The notes: generated by a model not told the origin, from the sequence alone. A DNA stretch of 11,970 nucleotides from UBA1822 sp963634795 (GCA_963634795.1 CAVHDO010000041.1:1-11970); one strand, 5' to 3'; shown: positions 1 through 5,889, numbered from the stretch's first letter. Numbers and translations: made by a program.

Positions 1-19
1 GCTGTGAAGGAAACGAAAG

Positions 20-58
20 AAAGCACGGAAGGAAATGTTCCCGCCGTGCTTTTTTTAT
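20..58 (+). terminator. Rho-independent terminator at the left edge
   Basis: A perfect 9-bp stem, AAAGCACGG at 20-28 pairing with CCGTGCTTT at 44-52, runs directly into a T-rich tract (50-58). The polarity is plus strand, so it probably ends a gene lying to the left of the window. No coding sequence for that gene is visible in the first 20 bases. Confidence 0.8.
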
Positions 59-71
59 TGTCTTCTGACCT

Positions 72-120
72 GTTATCCGTTATCCGTTATCCGTTGTCCG
101 TTGACCGTGAACCGCTGATC
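72..120. repeat. 7-bp tandem repeat, seven decaying copies
   Basis: The unit GTTATCC occurs three times exactly (72-92) and is followed by four progressively degenerate copies: GTTGTCC, GTTGACC, GTGAACC and GCTGATC. It sits just past the terminator, between convergent genes. A different 7-bp tandem repeat lies before cobU at 5165-5199, so heptamer arrays look like a habit of this genome's spacers. No function can be read from the sequence. Confidence 0.85.
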
Positions 121-168
121 GGGCTTTCTTTCCCTTCGCTTTATTAAAAGTTCGCGAAGCGTTATCGC

Positions 169-267
169 TTATGCCTTCTTCGGGAGGAAATCTTTCAGTG
201 GACGGTTGCCGGTGGCCACATAAGGATTGGGTGATGACAGAGCTTTATCATGGTATAAAATCAAGTT
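169..267 (-). pseudogene. Reading-frame fragment, possible 3' end of a lost gene
   Basis: A minus-strand frame opens after a TAG inside the end of the neighbouring gene and runs to a TAA at 169-171. It encodes a protein-like tail that includes PNPYVATGNRPLKDFLPKKA. It has no start codon or ribosome binding site. The tail looks like a real C-terminus rather than random translation, but I do not recognise the family. It lies immediately downstream of two immunity-like genes, so it could be left over from a toxin or other accessory gene. Chance remains quite possible at this length. Confidence 0.25.
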
Positions 268-521
268 CTAACTTTTGCTATTCTCGGATAAAACTCCTCC
301 AAAAATCTTTGGCAAGCTTCTGCTTCAGTATTTATATTATGAACGTCATGAAAATCTCCGCGTTCAAAAACTCCAATCTGCCATTTATCTCCTATCTTTT
401 TTATGTAATTTACGGTATCTACCGAATACTCATCTCCTTCATTAAGGTTGTATTCGTTGCGAGGCTGATTTGCCCTTTGTAATACATCCCGTAAGCTTGA
501 TAAATTATGAATATTTTTCAA
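261..521 (-). CDS. Small immunity-like protein, paralogue of the next gene
   Basis: This gene encodes 86 residues from a TTG start with a good Shine-Dalgarno site (AGGAAGG, 8 nt upstream). It has no signal peptide or membrane segment. Residues 44-75 read KIGDKWQIGVFERG, then a variable stretch, then TEAEACQRFLEEF. The same W-x-I-G-x-x-E-R and TEAEACQ-FL pattern is in the gene at 604-861, so the two are diverged tandem paralogues, about 80 bp apart and probably co-transcribed. Small soluble proteins with a central W, an ER motif and a C-terminal acidic-Cys helix are common as immunity proteins of polymorphic toxin loci, and paralogue arrays are typical of orphan immunity clusters. That role is inference from general pattern; no intact toxin gene is present. 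It could equally be an uncharacterised housekeeping family. Confidence 0.7.
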   Translation of the reverse strand: MKNIHNLSSLRDVLQRANQPRNEYNLNEGDEYSVDTVNYIKKIGDKWQIGVFERGDFHDVHNINTEAEACQRFLEEFYPRIAKVRT

Positions 522-603
522 TTAAAACACCTTCCTCGCGGTCTTCTTTCAAACACGTATTCAAATAGGTGAGAATGAGAGCCGCTATTACATAAAATCA
601 TTT

Positions 604-861
604 TTAGCCGTTCAGCACCTCTGGAAAAAACCTTTTCAGAAATGCTTGACACGCTTCTGCTTCGGTAGCGAATCGTTGCTGGTGATGATATACATCTCGT
701 TCACGAATACCTATTTCCCAGCCGTTTCCTTTTGGAGTTATATATCCCATCGTTTCATAAGGAAAATGGTTATCAGGAAAGATTGCATATTCATCTATGT
801 CTGCTTTGACTTTTTTTAGAAAGGATTTTAGCTCTTTCGTGTTACTGATTTTTGCACTCAC
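604..861 (-). CDS. Small immunity-like protein, first of the pair
   Basis: This gene encodes 85 residues from a GTG start preceded by GAGAGGAG, about 9 nt upstream. An N-terminal basic helical stretch (residues 7-22, TKELKSFLKKVKADID) is followed by Y-rich segments, then GNGWEIGIRERD, HHQQRFATEAEACQAFLKRF and a short tail. The W-E-I-G-x-x-E-R-D and TEAEACQ-FL signatures match the downstream gene at 261-521. A promoter (929-957) lies about 65 bp upstream, so this is probably the first gene of a two-gene transcript. A predicted role as a toxin-neutralising (immunity) protein is plausible from size, duplication and setting but not proved. An out-of-phase scrap of coding-like sequence overlaps its start, as expected if a toxin gene once preceded it. 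Confidence 0.72.
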   Translation of the reverse strand: MSAKISNTKELKSFLKKVKADIDEYAIFPDNHFPYETMGYITPKGNGWEIGIRERDVYHHQQRFATEAEACQAFLKRFFPEVLNG

Positions 862-985
862 TTAAATCACTCCTCTCTATAAACACTTTCGTATCGTCAC
901 AGGATTGGGTTTTGCCTGTTTTGCTCACAGTATACGGCCTTCCGTCTTTTTCTGCAAGCTTTTTTTGACGCCCCCTTGATACCAA
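842..985 (-). pseudogene. Coding-like scrap overlapping the immunity-like gene start
   Basis: On the minus strand, in a different frame from the gene at 604-861, an open stretch encodes a hydrophilic tail containing KKLAEKDGRPYTVSKTGK and then DDTKVFIERSDLS. It ends at a TAA (842-844) about 20 bp inside that gene. It has no start codon. A toxin C-terminus that overlaps the start of its immunity gene would look like this, so a truncated toxin is possible. Against it, the stretch is short and contains a good promoter, so it may be non-coding. Confidence 0.2.
929..957 (-). promoter_or_regulatory. Sigma-70 type promoter for the immunity-like pair
   Basis: On the minus strand, TTGCAG (952-957) and TATACT (929-934) are separated by exactly 17 bp, close to the consensus of the housekeeping sigma factor. 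Transcription would start near 922 and leave a leader of about 60 nt before the GTG at 861. This gives the pair a start independent of the upstream DUF2922-DUF1659 unit, which ends in its own terminator. Confidence 0.6.
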
Positions 986-986
986 C

Positions 987-1013
987 AAAAAAACTCCCCG
1001 AAGGGAGCTTTTT
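987..1013 (-). terminator. Terminator of the DUF2922-DUF1659 unit
   Basis: CTCCC (994-998) and GGGAG (1003-1007) form a stem around a stable CGAA/TTCG tetraloop. Read on the minus strand, the stem is followed by seven T residues. It begins about 10 bp after the DUF1659 stop codon. The plus strand also has a T-run, so it may work in both directions. Confidence 0.85.
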
Positions 1014-1022
1014 CGTTATTTC

Positions 1023-1229
1023 CTAATCCGTCAGCTGGTTCGTTTCCACCAGCCGCACCCCTTGGAGCGGATGCGCGCAGAGGTCGCCCAGCGCGAGAGC
1101 TGCGTTGTAATACTGGTCCGGCGTTGCGTCCAGGCGAATGCGCGAGAAGCTCATCGACTTCGTCGTGCCTTCGGCGTCCACCGAGAAAATCAGTTGCAAT
1201 CTGGAAGATGCCAGCGTTTTGTTTGCCAT
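1023..1229 (-). CDS. DUF1659 family protein
   Basis: This gene encodes 68 residues from the ATG at 1229, chosen because a perfect AAGGAGG lies 5 nt upstream; a longer frame would only add an arginine-rich artefact. The sequence runs LQLIFSVDAEGTTKSMSFSRI, then DATPDQYYNAALALGDL, then VRLVETNQL. This is the strand-glycine-strand, 'ATPDQ' helix and final strand pattern of the DUF1659 family of Bacillota. No function is established for the family. It is the second gene of a two-gene unit: the stop codon of the upstream DUF2922 gene forms part of its ribosome binding site (TAAGGAGG), which implies coupled translation. Confidence 0.85.
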   Translation of the reverse strand: MANKTLASSRLQLIFSVDAEGTTKSMSFSRIRLDATPDQYYNAALALGDLCAHPLQGVRLVETNQLTD

Positions 1230-1239
1230 GATGTCCTCC

Positions 1240-1449
1240 TTAGCAAATCTTCGTCGCCGTCGTTTCAATGTACGACGCCGACTTCAGGGAAATTGCATTG
1301 AGACCGCTCTTGGTCTGCAAGATCGGGATGATGACCGCCGCTTTTTCCGTGACGACATCCTCCGTCAAATCCGCCGCCGGAATATCCAGCGTCAAGTCCA
1401 TCGTATTGTTGTCTTGCGTATTAAAGGTCATTTTCAATACCTTCGCCAT
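1240..1449 (-). CDS. DUF2922 family protein
   Basis: This gene encodes 69 residues from the ATG at 1449; an in-frame TTG at 1470 would add seven residues but has no better ribosome binding site. Residues include KVLKMTFNT, DLTLDIPAADLTEDVV, a middle helix and SASYIETTATKI at the end. That is the usual DUF2922 outline of a first strand with TF, a central 'D-P-x-x-x-L-T' segment and a C-terminal 'A-x-x-x-E-T-T' strand. The function is unknown. DUF2922 and DUF1659 genes often lie together in Bacillota, which supports both calls. The start has only a weak purine-rich site (GAAAGAG). Confidence 0.83.
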   Translation of the reverse strand: MAKVLKMTFNTQDNNTMDLTLDIPAADLTEDVVTEKAAVIIPILQTKSGLNAISLKSASYIETTATKIC

Positions 1450-1757
1450 AATGATTACTCTTTCTGCCAAACTATTTTGGTCTTATAACAATAGTGCATT
1501 GACTATGTAGAAATCAGAGAGTAGGATATAAAAACCTGAGAGGGGAATGGAGTGCCGGCGTCACGACGGCCTATCACGAGTCGACAGTACCATTTCTCTT
1601 CTCGGCTTTTTTGTTTGCCCGGAAACAGCCGCCTTTCTGCTTGCAAAAGGGCGCAATATCTCCCGGGACTTGCGGGGTTTTCGGATCCGTTCGGCCTGAC
1701 CGCCGCGGCAGACCATAGAATTTTGGCATTTCCTCCGGCCTCGAGCCATCTCCTGCG

Positions 1758-1839
1758 CCCGACCGACCGTCGCATGAGCTCCGCCTCGTCGACGACCCTT
1801 CCGAAGTTGGGCCGGCGTATTCGGGGTTTTATCATGGGA
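1758..1839. repeat. 82-bp direct repeat, copy 1
   Basis: The 82 bases from CCCGACCGACCG to TTATCATGGGA recur 198 bp downstream (1956-2037) with four substitutions, at 1797, 1810, 1826 and 1827. Weaker similarity continues a further 30 or so bases to the right (GCATTTACGGAGATTCC against ACATTTGGCGATTCC). The unit contains the restriction-type palindromes GAGCTC and GTCGAC. Read on the minus strand, both copies encode MIKxRIRRxNFGRVVDEAEL, but the flanks diverge, so a dispersed non-coding element fits at least as well as a gene fragment. Confidence 0.85.
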
Positions 1840-1955
1840 GTGACCGACGTTTGCATTTACGGAGATTCCCGGCCCGAGACCATCGGACCTGCCTTGTGAA
1901 ACATTTGGATTTTCAAAGAACTGACCTTTTTGCTTCGTTTCCGGAACCTTTTGTA

Positions 1956-2037
1956 CCCGACCGACCGTCGCATGAGCTCCGCCTCGTCGACGACTCTTCC
2001 GAAGTTGAGCCGGCGTATTCGGGACTTTATCATGGGA
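1956..2037. repeat. 82-bp direct repeat, copy 2
   Basis: This is the second copy of the element at 1758-1839, about 95% identical by direct comparison and in the same orientation. The 198-bp spacing is a multiple of three, so any reading frame through the first copy is in phase with the second. In the minus-strand MIK frame two of the four differences are silent and two change the residue, so there is no clear sign of protein-level selection. Confidence 0.85.
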
Positions 2038-2701
2038 TCGGAAGGCGTGCACAACATTTGGCGATTCCGGAAACCGCAGCCTTTCGGCCGGGTGCCTGCG
2101 TCAGCTGCCACAGGACTTTTCTCAAACCGATACGAAGAAACGTTTGAGCGGGCCTCCTCGCATCGGTGCCCTGACACGCGCGGGAGCTCCCAGCTCAGAA
2201 ATGTCCCTCTAATGACGTCGCGTAAAATTAATCCGCCACCGATAGGAAACACCGCGAGCACCGGTTCGAACCGCGTTCGTATCAGTTCACGATTGCATTG
2301 TATAGCAAACGGAAAGAAAATGCAAATGTCGGAAAAAACATGAAAAAATGAAAAATCACAAGATATAGAGGGGATGAAATAAAATTCCGGCCGTTTTTCC
2401 CGGAAATTTTGCAGGGAAATTATCAAAAAGCAGCTTTTATGAGCTTATCAATTTCGCGAAAGAATCAGAAATTTTGAAATCGGCGAAAGAAATCATCCAG
2501 ACAGAAAGAAAGAGAAAAATTCTTTTCGTGCTTAACTATATGTTGTAGCATTCAAAATTTTATTACCACCATATAAATCATTTTTATCACTTTTTCTCAG
2601 ATTCGCATTTTTGCAAAGAATTGTCGCAAATTTCAGACACTTTTTTGCAGGAATGAGAATTTTTTGTTTTTTGGGGTAAATTGAGAAAACGGAAAAAATA
2701 T

Positions 2702-2720
2702 GATTGACAAGATGTCAATC
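2702..2720. promoter_or_regulatory. Perfect 8-bp inverted repeat, operator-like
   Basis: GATTGACA and TGTCAATC flank a 3-nt centre (AGA). The arms are exact and sit in A+T-rich DNA, 300 bp before the methyltransferase. There is no T-run, so it is not a terminator. The size and symmetry suit a dimeric DNA-binding protein, possibly an MerR- or TetR-like regulator. No regulator gene is in the window, so the role is a guess. Confidence 0.35.
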
Positions 2721-2764
2721 CGGTGTTCCATGGTGTGTGGAGTGAGGGGAGAAGGGATTATAAA

Positions 2765-2799
2765 GCTTGAAAGGCTTGAAAGGCTTGAAAGGCTTGAAG
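2765..2799. repeat. 9-bp tandem repeat, four copies
   Basis: GCTTGAAAG is repeated three times exactly and a fourth time as GCTTGAAG. It lies in the spacer immediately before the repeat and promoter module that leads into the restriction-modification genes. Confidence 0.9.
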
Positions 2800-2810
2800 C
2801 GGAAGCACTT

Positions 2811-2870
2811 CGCCGCATTTTTATAAAATCGAGCGAAGCACGTATCTGCAGTGCTCACTGAATTTCACCA
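2811..2870. repeat. Spacer repeat module A (before the methyltransferase)
   Basis: CGCCGCATTT, TATAAAA and TCG (2811-2831) reappear in the same order at 5038-5063. Shortly after, TGCTCACTGAATT (2852-2864) matches 5188-5200 with 13 of 13 bases and is followed by similar CCGTTT- and T-rich runs leading to a promoter. The order of parts is the same in both spacers, so this looks like one composite element present twice rather than independent short matches. Confidence 0.7.
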
Positions 2871-2899
2871 CGCCGTTTCTCCGTTTTTCGCTTTCCGAG

Positions 2900-2927
2900 T
2901 TTCCTCTAAAAATCTCTATGGTATAAT
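2900..2927 (+). promoter_or_regulatory. Promoter of the restriction-modification operon
   Basis: A perfect TATAAT (2922-2927) is preceded by TGG, giving an extended -10 box. The candidate -35 (TTTCCT, 2900-2905) is poor and 16 bp away. The predicted start near 2934 leaves a leader of about 70 nt. The GTTTCCTCT and -10 sequences are shared with the cobU promoter at the same spacing. Confidence 0.7.
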
Positions 2928-3004
2928 AAGATAAATTACTTAGACAGAATGATTTGGGAGAACTGTTTTGTGAGGCGTAGATTTCGCCGGACGCTGAGGT
3001 AGGA

Positions 3005-4009
3005 ATGTTGACGACGATTGAATTGTTTGCCGGTGCCGGTGGCTTGGCATTGGGGATAGAAAAAGCTGGCTTTAAGACATTGGCTTTGAATGAGTTTAAT
3101 GCGGATGCTTGCGCCACGCTTCGGAAAAATCGTCCGGAGTGGAATGTGATTGAAGGCGATGTGGCGGAGCTTTCTTGCTTGGATTTGGAAGATTATTTCT
3201 CTTTGAAAAAAGGTGAATTGGATTTATTGTCCGGCGGCGCGCCGTGTCAGGCGTTTTCTTATGCCGGGAAACGCTTGGGATTGGAAGACGCGAGAGGAAC
3301 TTTGTTTTATCATTACGCGATTTTTTTGAGAAAATTGCAGCCGAAAATGTTTTTGTTTGAAAACGTGAAGGGATTGCAAAGTCACAACAAAGGGAAAACG
3401 TATGAGACGATGCTCGCCATTTTTGCAGATGCGGGGTATACGATACAAAAGAAGGTGCTGAACGCTTGGGATTACGGCGTGCCGCAGAAAAGAGAGCGGT
3501 TGATCACGGTGGGGATTCGGAATGATTTGGCGGATCGGATTTCTTTTTCGTTTCCGGAGCCGCATACATACAAGCCGGTTTTGCGTGATGTGCTTCCCGG
3601 ATGTCCGAAAAGCGAAGGGACTTTGTATTCGGAGTATAAGACGAAAATTTTTGAATTGGTGCCGCCGGGCGGCTATTGGCGCGATATCGATCCGAAGATT
3701 GCCAAGGAGTACATGAAGAGTTGCTGGAATATGGGCGGCGGTCGAACCGGTATTTTGCGGCGCCTCAGCATGGATGAGCCGTCCTTGACAGTGCTGACGT
3801 CTCCCAGCCAAAAACAAACGGATCGTTGCCATCCGACGGAGGCGAGGCCGTTTACGATAAGGGAAAACGCGAGGTGCCAAACATTTCCGGATGATTGGGA
3901 ATTTTGCGGTGGAATCGGCTCGCAATACAAGCAGGTGGGGAATGCGGTTCCAGTGAATTTGGCGTATGAGGTGGGTTTGAAAATCAAGGAGGCTTTGGAA
4001 CAGGTATGA
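3005..4009 (+). CDS. DNA (cytosine-5-)-methyltransferase of a type II system
   Basis: This 334-residue protein transfers a methyl group from S-adenosylmethionine to C5 of cytosine within the recognition site, protecting the host from the partner nuclease. The conserved C5 blocks are in order: motif I FAGAGGLALG (8-17, cofactor binding); motif IV GGAPCQAFS with catalytic Cys81; motif VI ENV (119-121); motif VIII QKRER (161-165); a variable target-recognition region around 190-285 with RLSMDEPSLTV near its start; and motif X QVGNAVP (310-316). The length is normal and nothing is missing. The start has GAGG 5 nt upstream. Its stop overlaps the endonuclease start (ATGA), so the two are translated together. 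Its base composition is visibly more A+T-rich than the cobalamin genes, in keeping with acquisition by transfer. The GGNCC specificity is inferred from the partner. Confidence 0.95.
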   Translation: MLTTIELFAGAGGLALGIEKAGFKTLALNEFNADACATLRKNRPEWNVIEGDVAELSCLDLEDYFSLKKGELDLLSGGAPCQAFSYAGKRLGLEDARGTLFYHYAIFLRKLQPKMFLFENVKGLQSHNKGKTYETMLAIFADAGYTIQKKVLNAWDYGVPQKRERLITVGIRNDLADRISFSFPEPHTYKPVLRDVLPGCPKSEGTLYSEYKTKIFELVPPGGYWRDIDPKIAKEYMKSCWNMGGGRTGILRRLSMDEPSLTVLTSPSQKQTDRCHPTEARPFTIRENARCQTFPDDWEFCGGIGSQYKQVGNAVPVNLAYEVGLKIKEALEQV

Positions 4010-4905
4010 AATGGAAATTGACGTTTATCAGTGAAAAAGATTTTGCCACGCACGTCCGTGATACAATCCAGAAATACGGGGATAAGCTGGAGTCGTTTGA
4101 TTTGCGGCGCTTTAACAAAAACATCGTTGATCCGATCAAGTTGATTTTTGATAAAACGGTGTATCGGGCGTCTTGGGAAGAAACGATTAGCAATGAAATT
4201 TTTCGTCAGCGTGATAAATCAAACAACAATGACATTGGATATTTTCATCAGAGAATTTTTCAATATATTCCGAATTGCCACGTTCCGCCGAATGGCGAGG
4301 AAGGTGGTTGGGACGTGATTTATAAAAATCCCCAAGGGATTCCGATGCCGGATGGCTCTGTCGTGCATACCGTGTATGTGGAGATGAAAAACAAGCACAA
4401 CACGATGAATTCGGCATCGGCCGGGAAGACTTTCATCAAAATGCAAAATCAGCTTTTGAAGGATGATGATTGCGCTTGTTTTCTGGTGGAAGCGATTGCA
4501 AAGCGCTCACAAAATATAAAATGGGAGACGACGGTCGATAAAAACAAAGTCGGTCATAAATTGATTCGGCGCGTCAGTATGGATCAATTCTACGCACTTG
4601 TGACGGGAGAGGACGATGCGTTTTATCAAATTTGCCGGGTCTTGCCTGAGGTGATTGAGCGTGTTGTGGCAGAGGAGGGAGAGAGTCTCGTGCCGCATGA
4701 CACCGTGTATGATGAGCTCAAGGCGATTGCGGATAATATGTACATTTCGGATGAAAAGTTGGCATTCGCTTTGGCCATTTATATGTTGGGATTTTCTTCC
4801 TATCATAAATTTTGCTCGATGATTCCGAAAGAAGCGATGAAAGAGCTAATGGCTAACGAATCAATTTCGGAATACGGGAAACAAATTTTCAAGCCACAGG
4901 AGTGA
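4006..4905 (+). CDS. Type II restriction endonuclease, Eco47II/Sau96I-like (predicted GGNCC)
   Basis: This 299-residue protein resembles the Eco47II family, whose members cut GGNCC. The N-terminal half is typical of that family: KYGDKLESFDLRRFNKN (about 24-40), DPIKLIFDKTVY (42-53) and an NEIFRQRDKSNNNDIGYFHQ block (62-81). A PD-(D/E)xK-type nuclease core follows: GGWDVIY with Asp103, then VYVEMKNKH with Glu126 and Lys128. Basic and hydrophobic segments close the protein. It begins at an ATG overlapping the methyltransferase stop by 4 bp, the usual arrangement that ensures methylase is made first. No separate controller (C protein) gene is visible. The family call rests on remembered family sequence features, so the exact site needs testing. 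Confidence 0.88.
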   Translation: MKWKLTFISEKDFATHVRDTIQKYGDKLESFDLRRFNKNIVDPIKLIFDKTVYRASWEETISNEIFRQRDKSNNNDIGYFHQRIFQYIPNCHVPPNGEEGGWDVIYKNPQGIPMPDGSVVHTVYVEMKNKHNTMNSASAGKTFIKMQNQLLKDDDCACFLVEAIAKRSQNIKWETTVDKNKVGHKLIRRVSMDQFYALVTGEDDAFYQICRVLPEVIERVVAEEGESLVPHDTVYDELKAIADNMYISDEKLAFALAIYMLGFSSYHKFCSMIPKEAMKELMANESISEYGKQIFKPQE

Positions 4906-4920
4906 TACAGAAATGGGAAG

Positions 4921-4943
4921 AGCGGCCAAGCGGTCGCTTTTTT
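4921..4943 (+). terminator. Terminator of the restriction-modification operon
   Basis: AGCGGCC (4921-4927) pairs with GGTCGCT (4932-4938), including one G-U pair, around an AAGC loop. Six T residues (4938-4943) follow. It begins 15 bp after the endonuclease stop. Confidence 0.85.
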
Positions 4944-5200
4944 GTTTGCGCGTTTGCGCCTCGTGTCGGGGTTTTATAAAAAATCGGCGGAGCCGGTTCC
5001 GCTGAGCCTTCTGAAGAGGGCTAATTTGTGGCGCCTACGCCGCATTTGTTTTTATAAAAATCGTCGCCGTCAGGCGACACCGCTTTCTGCTCCAAGCTCC
5101 CGGCTCGCCGCTCCAAGCTGTCTCGCGCCTGCCGCAAAAGCCAAGCAATAAAAAAGCGCGGCCAACTGCTCACTGCTCATTGCTCACTGCTCACTGAATT
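4944..5200. repeat. Repeat-filled spacer and module B (before cobU)
   Basis: About 350 bp separate the terminator from cobU, and no gene is seen. Two versions of a TTTTATAAAA-TCG motif lie here (4971-4986 and 5050-5063). The second, preceded by CGCCGCATTT, matches 2811-2831. The sequence 5188-5200 repeats 2852-2864. I looked for a cobalamin riboswitch and saw no conserved B12-box-like core, and the leader after the promoter is only about 40 nt. Confidence 0.65.
5165..5199. repeat. 7-bp tandem repeat, five copies
   Basis: ACTGCTC occurs at 5165, 5172 and 5186, with ATTGCTC at 5179 and a decayed ACTGAAT at 5193. The array ends directly in the conserved TGAATT of the promoter module, and a single unit of the same heptamer is kept in the sister module at 2852-2860. 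The array could have grown from that unit. Confidence 0.88.
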
Positions 5201-5221
5201 CCCCGTTTCCGCTTTTTTGTG

Positions 5222-5249
5222 TTTCCTCTGAGAATCCATATGATATAAT
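5222..5249 (+). promoter_or_regulatory. Promoter of the cobalamin operon
   Basis: TATAAT (5244-5249) with TGA in front forms an extended -10 box; TTTCCT (5222-5227) lies 16 bp upstream. Both elements and the spacing match the methyltransferase promoter. The predicted start near 5256 gives a leader of about 40 nt, too short for a riboswitch. Confidence 0.7.
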
Positions 5250-5295
5250 ATGTGTATATGTATCGTGCTTTGTCATTTTCTTTTGCGAGGGAAAA

Positions 5296-5889
5296 ATGGG
5301 GAATCGAATTTTGCTGGTCTTGGGCGGTGCGCGGAGCGGGAAAAGTGAATTCGCGGAGACGCTCATGGATCGAATCGAGAAGGCACGGAAGGGCTACATT
5401 GCGACGAGTCAGATTTTGGATGAGGAGATGCGGTATCGCGTCATTCTTCACCGGAAAAGACGGCCGGTTTCTTGGCAGACATTCGAAGTGCTGCACGAGG
5501 CCGGGCCGATGATGGATGAAATTCTGTCGGCGTCGGATGCGGTCCTTTTTGATTGCATCACGATGTACGTGAATAATTTGCTGATGGATCACATTGCCGA
5601 CAGGCGCGTGGAGACGCTCGGCGTCGCGGATTTGGAGCAGCTGCAAACGGTGCTTCTCACCGATTTGGATGCGATATTTTCCAAGCTGTCTTCGTATTCC
5701 GACAAGGTGCTCATTTTCGTTTCCGATGAATTGGGCATGGGCATCGTGCCGGGAAATGCGATGAGCCGTGTGTATCGCGATCTGGTCGGGCTGGCGAATC
5801 AGTATGTCGCCAAAAGAGCGGAGGCGGTGTATCTGTCCGTCGCGGGGATTACCATGGATTTGAAAAAGAACGAGGTACGGCTGTCATGA
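5296..5889 (+). CDS. cobU: Adenosylcobinamide kinase / adenosylcobinamide-phosphate guanylyltransferase
   Basis: This cytoplasmic enzyme phosphorylates adenosylcobinamide and then transfers GMP from GTP, giving adenosylcobinamide-GDP, the substrate of CobS. The 197 residues are about the normal CobU length (near 180-200). The N-terminal P-loop is GGARSGKS (10-17). His52, in HRKRRPVSW, aligns with the histidine that carries GMP in Salmonella CobU. The family block SDELGMGIVP is at about 143-152, followed by SRVYRDLVGLANQYVAKRA. In most relatives the block reads N-E-x-G, so the Asp in DELG is a mild variation. The start has GAGGG just upstream and the gene follows its own promoter. Its TGA overlaps the cobQ ATG by 4 bp. 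Confidence 0.95.
   Translation: MGNRILLVLGGARSGKSEFAETLMDRIEKARKGYIATSQILDEEMRYRVILHRKRRPVSWQTFEVLHEAGPMMDEILSASDAVLFDCITMYVNNLLMDHIADRRVETLGVADLEQLQTVLLTDLDAIFSKLSSYSDKVLIFVSDELGMGIVPGNAMSRVYRDLVGLANQYVAKRAEAVYLSVAGITMDLKKNEVRLS

Larger units (their letters stand above)
1450..2890. other. Long gene-free, repeat-bearing spacer
   Basis: About 1.4 kb without a gene I can support. The left part (1500-2280) is G+C-rich and stays open in several frames on both strands at once. The translations lack domain-like order, and no frame has a good ribosome binding site. That part holds the 82-bp repeat pair and small palindromes, including GGGAGCTCCC (2182-2191) and CGGTTCGAACCG (2262-2273). The right part (2280-2760) is A+T-rich with many homopolymer runs and a perfect inverted repeat at 2702-2720. 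The sharp change in base composition near 2280 suggests a join between DNA of different origin. It may be decayed accessory DNA. Confidence 0.5.

Noticed and set aside
2255..2285. tRNA T-loop-like sequence GGTTCGAACC
   Set aside because: It is part of a 12-bp palindrome. Neither strand gives a proper T-stem, anticodon arm or acceptor stem, so it is not a tRNA or a clear attachment site.
1857..2426. Minus-strand open frame of 189 codons across the 82-bp repeat
   Set aside because: No ribosome binding site and no domain-like order. Alternative frames are equally open, and the frame crosses a sharp change in base composition.
4942..5151. Plus-strand frame of 69 codons after the terminator
   Set aside because: It starts inside the terminator T-run, has no ribosome binding site, and its arginine- and alanine-rich translation comes from repeat DNA.
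5165..5199. CRISPR-like array
   Set aside because: The unit is 7 bp with no spacers, so it is a simple tandem repeat.
4944..5295. Cobalamin riboswitch before cobU
   Set aside because: No B12-box-like conserved core was seen, and the predicted leader is far too short.
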